From NCBI RefSeq assembly GCF_010728725.1, contig NZ_AP022606.1, forward strand, positions 372,001 to 436,000: a stretch of DNA of 64,000 nucleotides, written 5' to 3'. Source of the DNA: Mycobacterium branderi (GTDB taxonomy: Bacteria; Actinomycetota; Actinomycetes; Mycobacteriales; Mycobacteriaceae). Below are positions 18,578 to 27,678 of the stretch, in pieces. How positions within the stretch are numbered: the first letter of the stretch is position 1; each line of letters begins with the position of its first letter. The notes under the pieces are model-generated. The model was not told where the DNA came from. It saw nothing but the letters and a program-made list of their open reading frames with translations, and searched no databases. Both the position numbers and the translations under genes were made by a program.

Positions 18578-19490
18578 GCTCACCCTTCCATTCGTCACGC
18601 AGCGGAGAGCCGGTGAACTTGTCGGGATTGGCGATATCCCATATCGCGCAAACCTTTCCGTCGCGCACCGTCATCGCGGTGATGCGGGGCATCATCTCCC
18701 AATACTCGCCGTATCCCGGCGCCCCCGCGGTATAGGTGCCCAATTCGCCGTTGACCAGCGCCAGCTGGTTCGCCGCCACGAACGACGGCCCGTAGCGTTG
18801 CGCCAACCCGAACAGGAAGCGCGCCACCTTGTCGGCCCCGTGGATGACCCTGGCGGCCGTCGGCGCCCTGCGGTTGGAGTCGCCGGTGAACGTCACGTCC
18901 GGGTGCAGCAGGGCCACCGCACCGGCCATGTCGCCGGACGCGATGGCCGCCATCAGCTTGCCCACCACCTCGTTGTGGGTCGGGTCCGGTTCCGGTGGCG
19001 GCGCGTCGGCGACGGCCTTGCGGGCCCGCGACGCCAGCTGCCGGGCGGCGGCCGCACTGGTGCCCAGCACCTCGGCGACTTCGGGGAACGGCACCGAGAA
19101 CCCGTCGTGCAGCACGAACGCCACCCGCTGGTCGGGGGAAAGCCGCTCCAGCACCACCATCGCGACAAATCGCGCGTCCTCCCCGGCGACGACGGTACAC
19201 AACGGGTCGGCGCCGTCGAAACCGGTCACCACCGGCTCGGGCAGCCACTGGCCGACATAGGTCTCGCGACGACGCGCCGCCGACCGCAACCGGTCCAGCG
19301 CGAGTCGGCTCACCACCGTGGTCAACCACGCTCGCAGGTCCGCAATATCGGTATCGGCGGCATTCCACCGAAGCCAGGCTTCTTGCACCATGTCCTCGGC
19401 GTCGGCCACCGTCCCGGTCAGCCGATACGCGACCGCCAGCAGATGCGGTCGCAACGCTTCGAATTCGTCGACCTGCTGGGCCGAGGTCAT
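18567..19490 (-). CDS. sigJ: ECF41-type RNA polymerase sigma factor SigJ
   Basis: The 307-aa extracytoplasmic-function sigma factor has region 2 (RLTGTVADAEDMVQEAWLRW) near residues 23-45, region 4 (LSPDQRVAFVLHDGFSVPFPEVAEVL) near 115-145, and a SnoaL-like C-terminal domain (about 175-300) that replaces a separate anti-sigma factor. The linker motif WLPEP, diagnostic of ECF41, is present near 83. It corresponds to Rv3328c. The ATG at 19490 (one codon after an in-frame GTG) sits 6 nt after a TACGCT -10. It is divergent from the aminotransferase. Confidence 0.94.
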   Translation of the reverse strand: MTSAQQVDEFEALRPHLLAVAYRLTGTVADAEDMVQEAWLRWNAADTDIADLRAWLTTVVSRLALDRLRSAARRRETYVGQWLPEPVVTGFDGADPLCTVVAGEDARFVAMVVLERLSPDQRVAFVLHDGFSVPFPEVAEVLGTSAAAARQLASRARKAVADAPPPEPDPTHNEVVGKLMAAIASGDMAGAVALLHPDVTFTGDSNRRAPTAARVIHGADKVARFLFGLAQRYGPSFVAANQLALVNGELGTYTAGAPGYGEYWEMMPRITAMTVRDGKVCAIWDIANPDKFTGSPLRDEWKGEHDQ

Positions 19491-19496
19491 CACCCG

Positions 19497-19502
19497 AGCG
19501 TA
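19497..19502 (-). promoter_or_regulatory. -10 element, leaderless sigJ
   Basis: On the minus strand TACGCT ends 6 nt before the ATG at 19490. It overlaps the TAACGT (19501-19506) that may serve the divergent aminotransferase, so the two promoters probably interfere. No ECF41-type site precedes sigJ, so autoregulation by SigJ is not evident. Confidence 0.5.
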
Positions 19503-19516
19503 ACGTTCGCGGCACG

Positions 19517-20866
19517 ATGACCGAGAACCTCTGGCTCCACTTTGCCCGGCACGGCCCCGGGATCACCCCACCGATCATCGCCCGCGGCGAGGGTGTCCGG
19601 ATCTTCGACGACCGCGGCAAAAGCTACCTCGACGCGCTATCCGGATTGTTCGTCGTGCAAGTCGGCCATGGACGCGACGAGCTCGCCGAGGCCGCCGCCA
19701 AACAAGCCCGCACACTGGCCTACTTCCCGCTGTGGTCGTATGCCACCCCGCCCGCGATCGAGCTCGCCGAGCGCGTCGCCCACTATGCGCCGGGCGATCT
19801 GAACCGGGTCTTTTTCACCACCGGCGGCGGCGAAGCCGTCGAGACCGCGTGGAAACTCGCCAAGCAGTACTTCAAGCTGACCGGCAAACCCGGGAAATAC
19901 AAAGTGATTTCACGGGCCGTCGCCTACCACGGCACGCCGCAGGGCGCACTGGCCATCACCGGCGTGCCGGCACAGAAGGCGCCGTTCGAGCCGCTGACAC
20001 CGGGCGCGGTGAAAGTACCCAACACCAACTTCTACCGCGCACCCGAGCCGTTCAACACCGACCTCAAGGCCTTCGGCCAGTGGGCGGCCGACCGTATCGG
20101 CGAGGCAATCGAATTCGAGCGACCCGACACCGTCGCCGCGGTGTTTCTCGAACCCGTGCAGAACGCCGGCGGCAGCATCCCGCCGCCGCCCGGCTACTTC
20201 GAACGAGTCCGCCAGATCTGCGACGACTACGACGTGCTGCTGGTCTCTGACGAGGTCATCTGCGCCTTCGGCCGGATCGGGTCGATGTTCGCCTGCGACG
20301 ACTTCGGTTACGTGCCAGACATCATCACCTGCGCCAAGGGATTGACGTCGGGCTACTCGCCGCTCGGCGCGATGATCGCCAGCGACAGGTTGTTCGAGCC
20401 CTTCAACAACGGCACGACGACGTTCCCGCACGGCTACACGTTCGGCGGTCACCCGGTGTCGGCGGCGGTCGCGCTGGTCAATCTCGACATCTTCGAGCGC
20501 GAAGGCCTGTGCGACCGCGTCAAACACCAAGCGCCCCAACTTGGCAGCACCTTAGAGCGGCTGTACGACCTGCCCATCGTCGGCGATGTCCGCGGGGAGG
20601 GCTACTTCTACTCGATCGAACTGGTCAAAGACCAGACCAGCCGCCAGACCTTCACCGCCGACGAACGCCGCCGGCTGCTCCCTGCCTTGTCTTCGGCGCT
20701 GTACGACGCCGGACTGTACTGCCGCATCGACGACCGCGGCGACCCGGTGATCCAGCTGGCGCCGCCGCTGATCAGCGGCCAGGCCGAGTTCGACGAGATC
20801 GAGTCGATCCTGCGCGCAGTGTTGTCTGGCCGCGAAAGTGCAACTGGCGACGTGTTTCTCGAGTAA
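19517..20866 (+). CDS. Class III PLP-dependent aminotransferase
   Basis: The 449-aa omega-aminotransferase family enzyme has the PLP phosphate cup [11 protein letters not shown] near residue 98, the Asp of [11 protein letters not shown] near 248 and the Schiff-base lysine in [14 protein letters not shown] near 277. It is the positional counterpart of Rv3329, between sigJ and dacB1. It transfers an amino group from an omega-amino acid or diamine to a keto acid; the physiological substrate is unknown. The N-terminus [15 protein letters not shown] supports the ATG at 19517. Confidence 0.9.
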   Translation: MTENLWLHFARHGPGITPPIIARGEGVRIFDDRGKSYLDALSGLFVVQVGHGRDELAEAAAKQARTLAYFPLWSYATPPAIELAERVAHYAPGDLNRVFFTTGGGEAVETAWKLAKQYFKLTGKPGKYKVISRAVAYHGTPQGALAITGVPAQKAPFEPLTPGAVKVPNTNFYRAPEPFNTDLKAFGQWAADRIGEAIEFERPDTVAAVFLEPVQNAGGSIPPPPGYFERVRQICDDYDVLLVSDEVICAFGRIGSMFACDDFGYVPDIITCAKGLTSGYSPLGAMIASDRLFEPFNNGTTTFPHGYTFGGHPVSAAVALVNLDIFEREGLCDRVKHQAPQLGSTLERLYDLPIVGDVRGEGYFYSIELVKDQTSRQTFTADERRRLLPALSSALYDAGLYCRIDDRGDPVIQLAPPLISGQAEFDEIESILRAVLSGRESATGDVFLE

Positions 20867-20893
20867 CACCGTCGCGGAATGCACTTTCGCGGC
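20829..20893. repeat. Compound hairpin element C
   Basis: A perfect 14-bp inverted repeat (20829-20842 with 20880-20893, core CGAAAGTGCA/TGCACTTTCG) encloses a nested imperfect stem (GCGACgTGTT pairing with AACAcCGTCGC). It covers the 3' end of the aminotransferase gene and stops just before the SMP-30-like gene. Outer AGTG arms and an inner ACGTGT loop resemble the elements at 31465, 38757 and 51279. Confidence 0.65.
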
Positions 20894-20896
20894 AAG

Positions 20897-21907
20897 ATGC
20901 GCATTGTGAGCAAACCACGTATCGACCCGGTGCGGTGGCAACCGCCACCGGTCGAGCCGCTGCCCGATGTCCCGTCGCCGGACGTCACCATCGTCCCGCT
21001 GCCGGGCAAGGGCCCCGAAGACGTCGTCGCCGACGCTGCCGGCCACATCTTGGCGGGCCTGGAAGACGGTTGCATCGTGCGGATTTCGCCCGACGGCGGC
21101 GAGCCCGTCGTCGTCGCCGACACCGGAGGCCGGCCACTGGGCCTGCACGTGGGCCGCGACGGGCGAGTGCTCATCTGCGACAGCTACAAAGGCCTGCTGG
21201 CATTGGACGCCGACAGCGGCGCGTTGGACGTGCTGGCCGATTCGGTGGCGGGCAGACCGCTGATGTTCTGCTCCAACGTCACCGAAACATCCGACAGCAC
21301 AATCTATTTCACCGAATCGACGCGCGACTTCCGGTTCGAGCACTACACCGCCGCGGTCATCGAGGCACGCGGACGCGGCGGCCTGTTCGAGCTCGGCGCC
21401 GACGGCACCGTTACTCAGCTGCTCGACGGGCTGTACTTCGCCAACGGGGTGACGCCGACGGCCGACGAGTCGGCGCTGGTCTTCGCCGAAACCCAGGCAC
21501 GACGGCTCTCGAAGTACTGGCTTTCCGGCCCGCAAGCCGGGTCGGTGACCCCGCTGGCCAGCCATCTGCCCGGGATGCCCGACAACATCTCCACCGGCGC
21601 CGACGGCCGGATCTGGGTCGCCATGGTGGCCGAGGTCAACACCGCGCTGGAATGGCTGGTGCCGCGGGCGCCGGTTCTGCGCAAGCTGGCGTGGCGGCTG
21701 CCCGAGCGGCTGCAACCGCAAATCAAGCCCGAAGTGTGGGCGGTCGCCTTCGACCCCGACAGCGGCCACGTCGTCGCCGGTCTGCGCACCAAACATCCCG
21801 ATTTCGGCGTCGTCACCGGGGTCGTGGAGAGCGCCGGCAGGCTGTGGTTGGGCACGATCAACTACCCGGCGGTTGCCTACGTGGACGTGGCGGCCACCAG
21901 CGTGTAA
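20897..21907 (+). CDS. SMP-30/gluconolactonase/strictosidine synthase-like beta-propeller
   Basis: The protein of about 336 aa has repeated blade motifs ([16 protein letters not shown] near 50, [23 protein letters not shown] near 90, [17 protein letters not shown] near 230), as in six-bladed Ca-dependent lactonases. The motif [10 protein letters not shown] carries the usual metal-proximal Asn. The start is uncertain: ATG 20879, ATG 20897 and GTG 20906 are all in frame. 20897 is taken because it clears the hairpin. The substrate is unknown; a lactonase or esterase role is the family default. Confidence 0.78.
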   Translation: MRIVSKPRIDPVRWQPPPVEPLPDVPSPDVTIVPLPGKGPEDVVADAAGHILAGLEDGCIVRISPDGGEPVVVADTGGRPLGLHVGRDGRVLICDSYKGLLALDADSGALDVLADSVAGRPLMFCSNVTETSDSTIYFTESTRDFRFEHYTAAVIEARGRGGLFELGADGTVTQLLDGLYFANGVTPTADESALVFAETQARRLSKYWLSGPQAGSVTPLASHLPGMPDNISTGADGRIWVAMVAEVNTALEWLVPRAPVLRKLAWRLPERLQPQIKPEVWAVAFDPDSGHVVAGLRTKHPDFGVVTGVVESAGRLWLGTINYPAVAYVDVAATSV

Positions 21908-21990
21908 GCCGAAGTCTTAGTAACTTCTGCAACATTAGTCACAGCGCGGCTCCGCGGAAAAACGCCGCCCATCGCCTAATCTGCACGACG

Positions 21991-23208
21991 ATGGCCCTCT
22001 TACGATCCGCATTGTGCCTGGCAGGGGCGCTTTTCCTGGCGGCTGCGCCGAGCATGCCCGCCGCCGCTGCCGAGCCCAACGCCGCGACCGGCACCTGCCC
22101 GTACCGGGTGACCACGCCACCGGCGGTCGACTCCTCGGAGGTGCCGCAGGCCGGCGATCCGCCGGCTCCGCTGCCGGTACCCGCCGCGCCGGTCGGCGGC
22201 AACGCGCTGGGTGGCTGCGGCGTCATCGCGGCACCCGATACGCCGCCGGTACCCGGCGACGTCTCCGCCGAGGCATGGCTGGTCGCCGACCTGGACAGCG
22301 GCGCCGTCCTCGCCGCCAAAGACCCGCACGGTCGTCACCGCCCGGCCAGCGTCATCAAGGTGCTGGTCGCGATGGCGTCGCTTAACGAGCTGAGCCTCAA
22401 CAAGACGGTGGACGGCACCCCGGAGGACGCCGCCGCGGAGGGCACCAAGGTCGGCGTCGCGCCCGGCGGCAGCTACACGATCAACCAATTGCTGCACGGG
22501 CTGCTGATGCATTCGGGCAACGACGCCGCGCACGCACTGGCCATGCAACTCGGCGGCATGCCGGTGGCGTTGGAGAAGATCAACACGCTGGCCCGCAAGC
22601 TCGGCGGCGGCGACACCCGCGTCGCGACTCCCTCCGGGCTGGACGGGCCCGGCATGAGCACGTCGGCGTATGACATCGGGCTGTTCTACCGATACGCCTG
22701 GCAGAACCCGACATTCGCCGACATCGTGGCCACCCGCACCTTCGACTTCCCCGGCCATGCCGACCATCCGGGGTACGAACTGGAGAACGACAACCAGCTG
22801 CTCTACCACTACCCCGGCGCGCTGGGCGGCAAGACCGGCTACACCGACGACGCCGGGCAGACGTTCGTGGGCGCGGCCAACCGGGACGGGCGGCGGCTGA
22901 TGGCGGTGCTGCTGCACGGCACCCGCCAGCCGATAGCGCCGTGGGAACAGGCCGCGCACCTGCTCGACTACGGGTTCGCCACCTCCCCCGGCACCCGGGT
23001 GGGAACGCTGATCGAGCCCGACCCCGCGCTGGTGGCCGCCAAGCCTGATGCCGCCGACGACGGCACCACCAACCGGGCCGCGCCCATCGTGCCGCCCGCC
23101 GACGCGCTGCCGGTGCGGGTGGGCGTGGCGGTCATCGGAACGATCATCGTGTTCGGCTTGATGATGGCCGCACGGTCGCTGAACCGCCGACCCCAGCGCG
23201 AGTGCTGA
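21991..23208 (+). CDS. dacB1: D-alanyl-D-alanine carboxypeptidase
   Basis: The 405-aa low-molecular-weight penicillin-binding protein trims pentapeptides of peptidoglycan. It has an N-terminal signal (about residues 1-27), a proline-rich segment, and the catalytic triad motifs SVIK near 120, SGN near 173 and KTG near 283. A C-terminal membrane anchor lies at about 375-395. Length equals Rv3330. The ATG at 21991 is preceded by TAATCT 8 nt upstream, consistent with a nearly leaderless start. Confidence 0.95.
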   Translation: MALLRSALCLAGALFLAAAPSMPAAAAEPNAATGTCPYRVTTPPAVDSSEVPQAGDPPAPLPVPAAPVGGNALGGCGVIAAPDTPPVPGDVSAEAWLVADLDSGAVLAAKDPHGRHRPASVIKVLVAMASLNELSLNKTVDGTPEDAAAEGTKVGVAPGGSYTINQLLHGLLMHSGNDAAHALAMQLGGMPVALEKINTLARKLGGGDTRVATPSGLDGPGMSTSAYDIGLFYRYAWQNPTFADIVATRTFDFPGHADHPGYELENDNQLLYHYPGALGGKTGYTDDAGQTFVGAANRDGRRLMAVLLHGTRQPIAPWEQAAHLLDYGFATSPGTRVGTLIEPDPALVAAKPDAADDGTTNRAAPIVPPADALPVRVGVAVIGTIIVFGLMMAARSLNRRPQREC

Positions 23209-23444
23209 TGGCAACCCCCGTCGTCTCCGCTTCGACCGAGCGCTGGACCAGCGCCAATGGATTCGGCGCGTGCGAGTGGTGGCTACTCTCGACGAGCACC
23301 GGCCTGCTGCCGCTGGCCGTTGTCATCGCCACCGCGCTGGGAATCTTGCCGCATCGCTCATCGTGGGCGGGCGGCCGCAACGCTGCCGAAGACGTCGCCC
23401 GCGACCCGCGAGATGCGCTGAGCGACGGCCCGATCAGCCACTAA
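23208..23444 (+). CDS. Small hypothetical membrane protein
   Basis: The 78-aa protein begins at an ATG that shares one base with the dacB1 stop (TGATG), which argues for translational coupling. One hydrophobic segment (about 25-47, from WWLLSTSTG to ALGIL) is followed by a hydrophilic tail. No recognised domain. It could assist or anchor DacB1, but that rests only on coupling. Confidence 0.5.
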   Translation: MATPVVSASTERWTSANGFGACEWWLLSTSTGLLPLAVVIATALGILPHRSSWAGGRNAAEDVARDPRDALSDGPISH

Positions 23445-23454
23445 GCTTGACGGT

Positions 23455-23793
23455 GTGACTGACGCCCTCTACGACGACGGCGGCCTTCGGCTTGATGAAG
23501 ATGGGGTTACGATCCGGCGCTACTACTTCCCCTGGGCCGGGCCAAAGCGGTTCGGCTACAACGCAATCCGTCATGTCGAGGTGCGACCGCTGAACTGGCT
23601 GAGCGGAAAGGGCCGCGGATGGGGAACAGCACATCCGGGCTATTGGTTTCCACTCGACATGCGCCGGCACGGCAAAAGCACCCTGCTGATATTCGATCTC
23701 GGCAGCCGGGTCAAGCCGTGCGTCACCCCTGACGAACCCGATCACGTGATGCAATTGCTTCGCAGCCGGGCTTCTGTTGGCGGTGACGGCTGA
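23455..23793 (+). CDS. Small PH-domain-like hypothetical protein
   Basis: The 112-aa protein has alternating beta-strand patterns (VTIRRYYFPWAGPKRFGYNAIRHVEV) resembling bacterial PH-like domains that start with a short pleckstrin-type sheet. No membrane segment or catalytic motif. The GTG at 23455 lies 7 nt after TAAGCT (23442-23447), a possible leaderless promoter that overlaps the stop of the preceding small gene. Confidence 0.6.
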   Translation: MTDALYDDGGLRLDEDGVTIRRYYFPWAGPKRFGYNAIRHVEVRPLNWLSGKGRGWGTAHPGYWFPLDMRRHGKSTLLIFDLGSRVKPCVTPDEPDHVMQLLRSRASVGGDG

Positions 23794-23844
23794 GCTCGCC
23801 GATAAGCAGCCGGCTTGCCGCTCGGGGACCTACCATCCTCTGAT

Positions 23845-23991
23845 ATGCAGCGGCTCAGCGGTCTCGACGCCAGTTTCCCCTACCTCGAAACATCCACCAC
23901 ACCACTGCATGAGCTGGAGTTGCGGGTCAAGGGAATACCCGAGTTCGGTCGCGCACTCGACGAATTGCTCGCCGCCAAGCCGCGTCGGTGA
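23845..23991 (+). pseudogene. Remnant of a wax ester synthase/diacylglycerol acyltransferase
   Basis: This 48-codon frame begins like the mycobacterial WS/DGAT family (MQRLSGLDASFPYLET, with the LDASF motif), then jumps to a short piece reading LELRVKGIPEF and stops. A functional enzyme needs about 450 residues including HHxxxDG, which is absent. It is best read as the collapsed 5' end of a tgs-type gene after internal deletion. It ends by overlapping the sugI start codon (GTGA). Confidence 0.65.
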
Positions 23992-25352
23992 GCGGCAAGG
24001 GATTACTAATCGGTCTCGCCGCGGCCAGCCTCGGGGTCATCTACGGCTACGACATCTCCAACATCGCCGGCGCGCTATTGTTCGTCACCGACGATTTCGG
24101 CCTGTCCACCGGCCAACAGGAGCTGGTGACGACGGCGGTGGTGGTCGGTGAAATCGCCGGCTCGCTGGCCGGCGGAGTATTGGCCAACGCGATTGGACGC
24201 CAACGCACGATGGTGCTGGTGGCCGCGGGGTACGCGGCTTTCGCGCTGGCCGGCGCGGTGTCGGTGTCGGTGCCGATGCTGCTTGCGGCGCGGTTGCTGC
24301 TGGGCGTGACGATCGGCGTCTCGGTGGTGGTGGTTCCCGTGTTCGTCGCGGAATCCACGCCGGCCAGAGTCCGCGGCTCGCTATTGGTCGCCTATCAGGT
24401 GGCGACCGTCGTCGGGATTATTTGCGGCTACCTTGCCGCCTATCTGCTGGCCGGTCTGCACGCCTGGAGATTGATGCTGGGTCTGGCCGCGCTGCCGGCG
24501 GTGCTGACGATGCTGCTTTTGCTGCGGATGCCGGACACCGCACGGTGGTATGCCTTCAAAGGCCGCACCGAGGAAGCCCGCCGGGTGTTGCAGCGGGTGG
24601 AACCGGACACCGATGTCGACCGTGAACTCGCGGAGATCCGCAGCGCGCTAAGGGAAGAAAGCTCCGGCACGGTAGCGGAGATGCTACGACCGCCTTACCT
24701 GCGCGCCACCGCCTTTGTGATCGTGCTCGGGTTTTTCATCCAGATCACCGGCATCAACGCGATCGTGTATTACAGCCCGCGGCTGTTCGCAGCGATGGGG
24801 TTCACGGGCAACTTCGCGCTGCTGATTCTTCCGGCCTTGGTGCAGACCGCCGCACTAGTCGCGGTGCTCGTCTCGCTGGTTCTCGTCGACCGGCTGGGGC
24901 GGCGCCCAATTCTGTTGACTGGCATCGCAATGATGATCGCCGCCGATGTAATGCTTACCGGTGTGTTTGCGACGGGTTCCGGGCCGATGTTCGGATTGGT
25001 CGGGGTGTTGATGTTCACGGTCGGGTTCACCTCTGGTTTCGGCGCACTGGTCTGGGTGTTTGCCGGCGAAAGCTTCCCGACGCGGCTTCGTTCGATGGGT
25101 TCGAGCGTCATGCTCACCGCGAACCACACCGCCCACGCCGTCGTCGCCGCGATATTTCTGACGATATTGCAAACAGTCGGCGGGGCAACAACTTTCGCAG
25201 GGTTGGCCAGCCTTGCGTTGGCCGCGTTCGCCTTCGTCTACCGGTTTGCGCCGGAGACCAAGGGCCGCCAGCTCGAGGAGATCCGGCACTTCTGGGAAAA
25301 CGGCGGCCGCTGGCCCGACGAGACGCCGACGGGTGCGCGGACATGCCCCTGA
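23988..25352 (+). CDS. sugI: Sugar-transporter-family MFS permease
   Basis: The 454-aa major facilitator protein has 12 predicted membrane helices. Sugar-porter signatures are visible: GYDISNIAGAL in helix 1 (near 22), GRQRTMVL after helix 2, PVFVAESTPARVRGSL (the PESPR-like motif) near 112, DRLGRRPILL near 300, and PETKGRQLEEI at the end. Counterpart of Rv3331. It is somewhat shorter than the M. tuberculosis protein. The GTG start overlaps the WS/DGAT remnant. It is followed by nagA with a 10-nt overlap, so uptake of an amino sugar is plausible but inferred. Confidence 0.9.
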   Translation: MSGKGLLIGLAAASLGVIYGYDISNIAGALLFVTDDFGLSTGQQELVTTAVVVGEIAGSLAGGVLANAIGRQRTMVLVAAGYAAFALAGAVSVSVPMLLAARLLLGVTIGVSVVVVPVFVAESTPARVRGSLLVAYQVATVVGIICGYLAAYLLAGLHAWRLMLGLAALPAVLTMLLLLRMPDTARWYAFKGRTEEARRVLQRVEPDTDVDRELAEIRSALREESSGTVAEMLRPPYLRATAFVIVLGFFIQITGINAIVYYSPRLFAAMGFTGNFALLILPALVQTAALVAVLVSLVLVDRLGRRPILLTGIAMMIAADVMLTGVFATGSGPMFGLVGVLMFTVGFTSGFGALVWVFAGESFPTRLRSMGSSVMLTANHTAHAVVAAIFLTILQTVGGATTFAGLASLALAAFAFVYRFAPETKGRQLEEIRHFWENGGRWPDETPTGARTCP

Positions 25353-26455
25353 TCGCAGCCGGCACAACGGTTCTCGGGCAGCAGGTCTGTCGGCCCGGGT
25401 GGGTGGACGTGTCCGGCCCGCGCATCGTCGACTGCGGGCCCGGTTTGCCGCCGCGCCCACCCGACGTTGACCTGCCCGACGCCGTGCTGGTGCCGGGATT
25501 CGTCGACATGCACGTGCACGGCGGCGGCGGAGCCTCCTACAGCGGACCGGACATCGTGCGGGCGGCCGAGTTTCACCGCCGCCACGGCACTACCACGACA
25601 CTGGCCAGCCTGCTCACCGCGTCGCCCGGCGATCTTCTGACCAGCGTGCGGGCGCTCGCGGAGGCAACCCGGGCGGGCACCGTCGCGGGCATCCACCTCG
25701 AGGGGCCGTGGCTGAGTGCACAGCATTGCGGAGCACACGACCCCAGGCAGTGCCGCGACCCGCAGCCGGCCGAGATCGACGCGCTGCTTGCCGCAGGCGG
25801 CGGCGCGATCCGCATGGTCACCCTGGCACCGGAACGCCCCGGCGGCGACGACGCCATCACGCGTTTCGCCGACGCGGGAGTGGTTGTGGCCGTGGGACAC
25901 ACGGATGCCAGCTACGAGCAGACGCGGCACGCGGTCGCGCTCGGGGCGACGGTCGGCACCCATCTGTTCAACGCGATGCGGCCGCTGCACCACCGCGAAC
26001 CGGGGCCGGTCCTCGCGCTGCTACAGGATGCCCGAGTGACCGTCGAGCTGATCGCCGACGGCGTGCACGTCCATCCCGCCGTGCTGCATGCGGTGATCGA
26101 GGCGGCAGGACCCGAGCGAGTGGCGCTGGTCACCGACGCCACCGCCGCGGCGGGCCGGGGCGACGGCTCGTTTCGCCTGGGAACACTCGACGTCGACGTC
26201 GTCTCCGGCGTGGCGCGGGTGCGCGGCACGTCGACCATCGCGGGCAGCACCGCCACCATGGATCAGCTCTTCCGTACGGTGGCGGCCGAGGCCGGGCTGG
26301 GCGCAGCGGTGCAGATGACGTCGACGACGCCGGCCCGCGCGCTGGGACTCGGCGAGGTCGGCCTCTTGCGCGCGGGTCTTTACGCCAATCTCGTTGTGCT
26401 GGACCGGGATCTAGAAGTGACAGCCGTGATGGCGGGCGGGCAGTGGCTCGGTTGA
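25343..26455 (+). CDS. nagA: N-acetylglucosamine-6-phosphate deacetylase
   Basis: The 370-aa amidohydrolase removes acetyl from GlcNAc-6-P in cell-wall sugar recycling. Metal and substrate motifs are VDMHVHGGGG near residue 54, the Glu of GIHLEGPWLS near 118, VAVGHTDASYEQ near 185, HLFNAMRPLHHREPG near 208, and the catalytic Asp in LVTDATAAAG near 263. It overlaps sugI by 10 nt (same operon) and the convergent methyltransferase gene by 45 nt at its 3' end. Confidence 0.93.
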   Translation: MPLIAAGTTVLGQQVCRPGWVDVSGPRIVDCGPGLPPRPPDVDLPDAVLVPGFVDMHVHGGGGASYSGPDIVRAAEFHRRHGTTTTLASLLTASPGDLLTSVRALAEATRAGTVAGIHLEGPWLSAQHCGAHDPRQCRDPQPAEIDALLAAGGGAIRMVTLAPERPGGDDAITRFADAGVVVAVGHTDASYEQTRHAVALGATVGTHLFNAMRPLHHREPGPVLALLQDARVTVELIADGVHVHPAVLHAVIEAAGPERVALVTDATAAAGRGDGSFRLGTLDVDVVSGVARVRGTSTIAGSTATMDQLFRTVAAEAGLGAAVQMTSTTPARALGLGEVGLLRAGLYANLVVLDRDLEVTAVMAGGQWLG

Positions 26456-26986
26456 CGCGTCCCAACCCGAGATTCGCGGTATCCACCGCGGAACATTGTG
26501 ACGGTAGGTGTCGTATTCGTCCCCGTAGCGTTCGGCGAGATGCGGCTCTTCCCAGAACCGGATGGCGGTCGCCTGAAACGCCAGGAAGACCGCGAACCAG
26601 GCCAGCAGCGACGCCGACGCGGTAACCGCCGCTTCGCCCAGCAGGATGCACAGCACGCCGGTGATCATCGGATTGCGCACATGCCGGTACGGCCCGCGCA
26701 CCACGAGGTGAACCGGTTCGCCCATCACGTTGCCCAGGCCGAGGGTGCCCTCGCCTACCCGGTCGAACAGCACCACCGTCCAGATCAGCATCCCCACCCC
26801 GCCGGTGATCAGCAACACGCCGGCGACCGCCAGCACGATGCCCAGCCCAGAACCGAAATCCGGCCCGCGCACGTCGCCGCCGCTCACGAGTAGCGCCGGG
26901 ACGACGAGCGTGACCGTGGCGGGGAACAGCAGCACCGAGATCGCATGCCGCCACCACAGCCGTCGTTCGCGGGTGCCTGCCATCAT
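26411..26986 (-). CDS. Isoprenylcysteine carboxyl methyltransferase-family membrane protein
   Basis: The 191-aa membrane protein has four to five helices and the ICMT/PEMT C-terminal signature RGPYRHVRNPMITG near residue 98 and FWEEPHLAERYGDEYDTYRHNVPRWIPR near 145-172, which bind SAM. The substrate is unknown in bacteria. The start has GAGGAGGA 4 nt upstream; a second ATG follows directly. It is divergent from the tetR-like gene across two matching operators, so it is the likely repressor target. Confidence 0.85.
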   Translation of the reverse strand: MMAGTRERRLWWRHAISVLLFPATVTLVVPALLVSGGDVRGPDFGSGLGIVLAVAGVLLITGGVGMLIWTVVLFDRVGEGTLGLGNVMGEPVHLVVRGPYRHVRNPMITGVLCILLGEAAVTASASLLAWFAVFLAFQATAIRFWEEPHLAERYGDEYDTYRHNVPRWIPRISGWDASTEPLPARHHGCHF

Positions 26987-27002
26987 CTCGTCCTCCTCAA
27001 CT

Positions 27003-27061
27003 TCAACGCCTGCTGAAGAACTAACGTACGCCGCGGCGGCTCATAGGTCAACGCTTGTTGA
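27003..27061. promoter_or_regulatory. Pair of TetR-type operators
   Basis: Two near-identical 14-bp sites, TCAACGCCTGCTGA (27003-27016) and TCAACGCTTGTTGA (27048-27061), lie 45 bp apart in the divergent gap. The second is a palindrome TCAAC-N4-GTTGA, and the first deviates by one base. One covers the start region of the methyltransferase promoter, the other abuts the -10 of the tetR gene. This is the layout expected for autoregulation and repression of the neighbour. Confidence 0.6.
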
Positions 27062-27063
27062 AG

Positions 27064-27069
27064 TATGCT
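27064..27069 (+). promoter_or_regulatory. -10 element of the tetR-like gene
   Basis: TATGCT ends 7 nt before the ATG at 27077, indicating a leaderless mRNA. The downstream operator ends 2 bp before this hexamer, so bound repressor would block RNA polymerase. Confidence 0.6.
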
Positions 27070-27076
27070 GCCGGGC

Positions 27077-27670
27077 ATGTCAGAGGGCCGCCGCACGGGC
27101 CGGTGGCGCACCGGTCAGCAGAGCAGACAGCGCATTGTCGACGCCGCGCGCGAACGTTTCATGCACGACGGGTATGAGCGGGCCACTGTCCGCGCAATCG
27201 CCGCCGACGCGGGCGTCGACGTTGCGATGGTCTACTACTTCTTCGGCAATAAAGAGGGGCTGTTCGCCGCGTCGGCCCTGACGGGCCCCGAACACCCGCT
27301 GCATCAGCTGGCCACGCTGCTCGACGAAAGCAGCGAGCAGATCGGCCCGAGGCTGGTACGCCGCTTCCTGGAACACTGGGACCGGGGCGACACGTTCGAG
27401 CCGCTGCTCACCGTGTGGAAGTCGGCCGCTATACAACCCTTGGCGCGAAAAGTGTTGTACGACAGTCTCGCCGGCCCCATCGCCAACCGGGTCGCCGCCG
27501 AATTCGGGGTAGCCGACGCTGAGCTGCGAGCCGAGTTGGTGGCCAGTCACCTGATGGGCTTGGCATTCGCCCGCTACCAGCTGCGCATCGAGCCGCTCGC
27601 CTCGGCGTCCGTCGACGACTTGGTCGATTGGATCGGACCGACGATGCAGCGCTATCTCACCGGTACGTGA
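27077..27670 (+). CDS. TetR-family repressor
   Basis: The 197-aa protein has an N-terminal helix-turn-helix (about residues 15-60: RIVDAARERF, VRAIAADAGVDVAMVYYFFGNKEGL) and a helical ligand domain ending in a TetR C-terminal pattern. The ATG at 27077 rather than 27065 fits the leaderless promoter and the basic N-terminus MSEGRRTGRWR. It most likely represses itself and the divergent ICMT-family gene through the paired operators. The ligand is unknown. Confidence 0.88.
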   Translation: MSEGRRTGRWRTGQQSRQRIVDAARERFMHDGYERATVRAIAADAGVDVAMVYYFFGNKEGLFAASALTGPEHPLHQLATLLDESSEQIGPRLVRRFLEHWDRGDTFEPLLTVWKSAAIQPLARKVLYDSLAGPIANRVAAEFGVADAELRAELVASHLMGLAFARYQLRIEPLASASVDDLVDWIGPTMQRYLTGT

Positions 27671-27678
27671 CGACGGCA

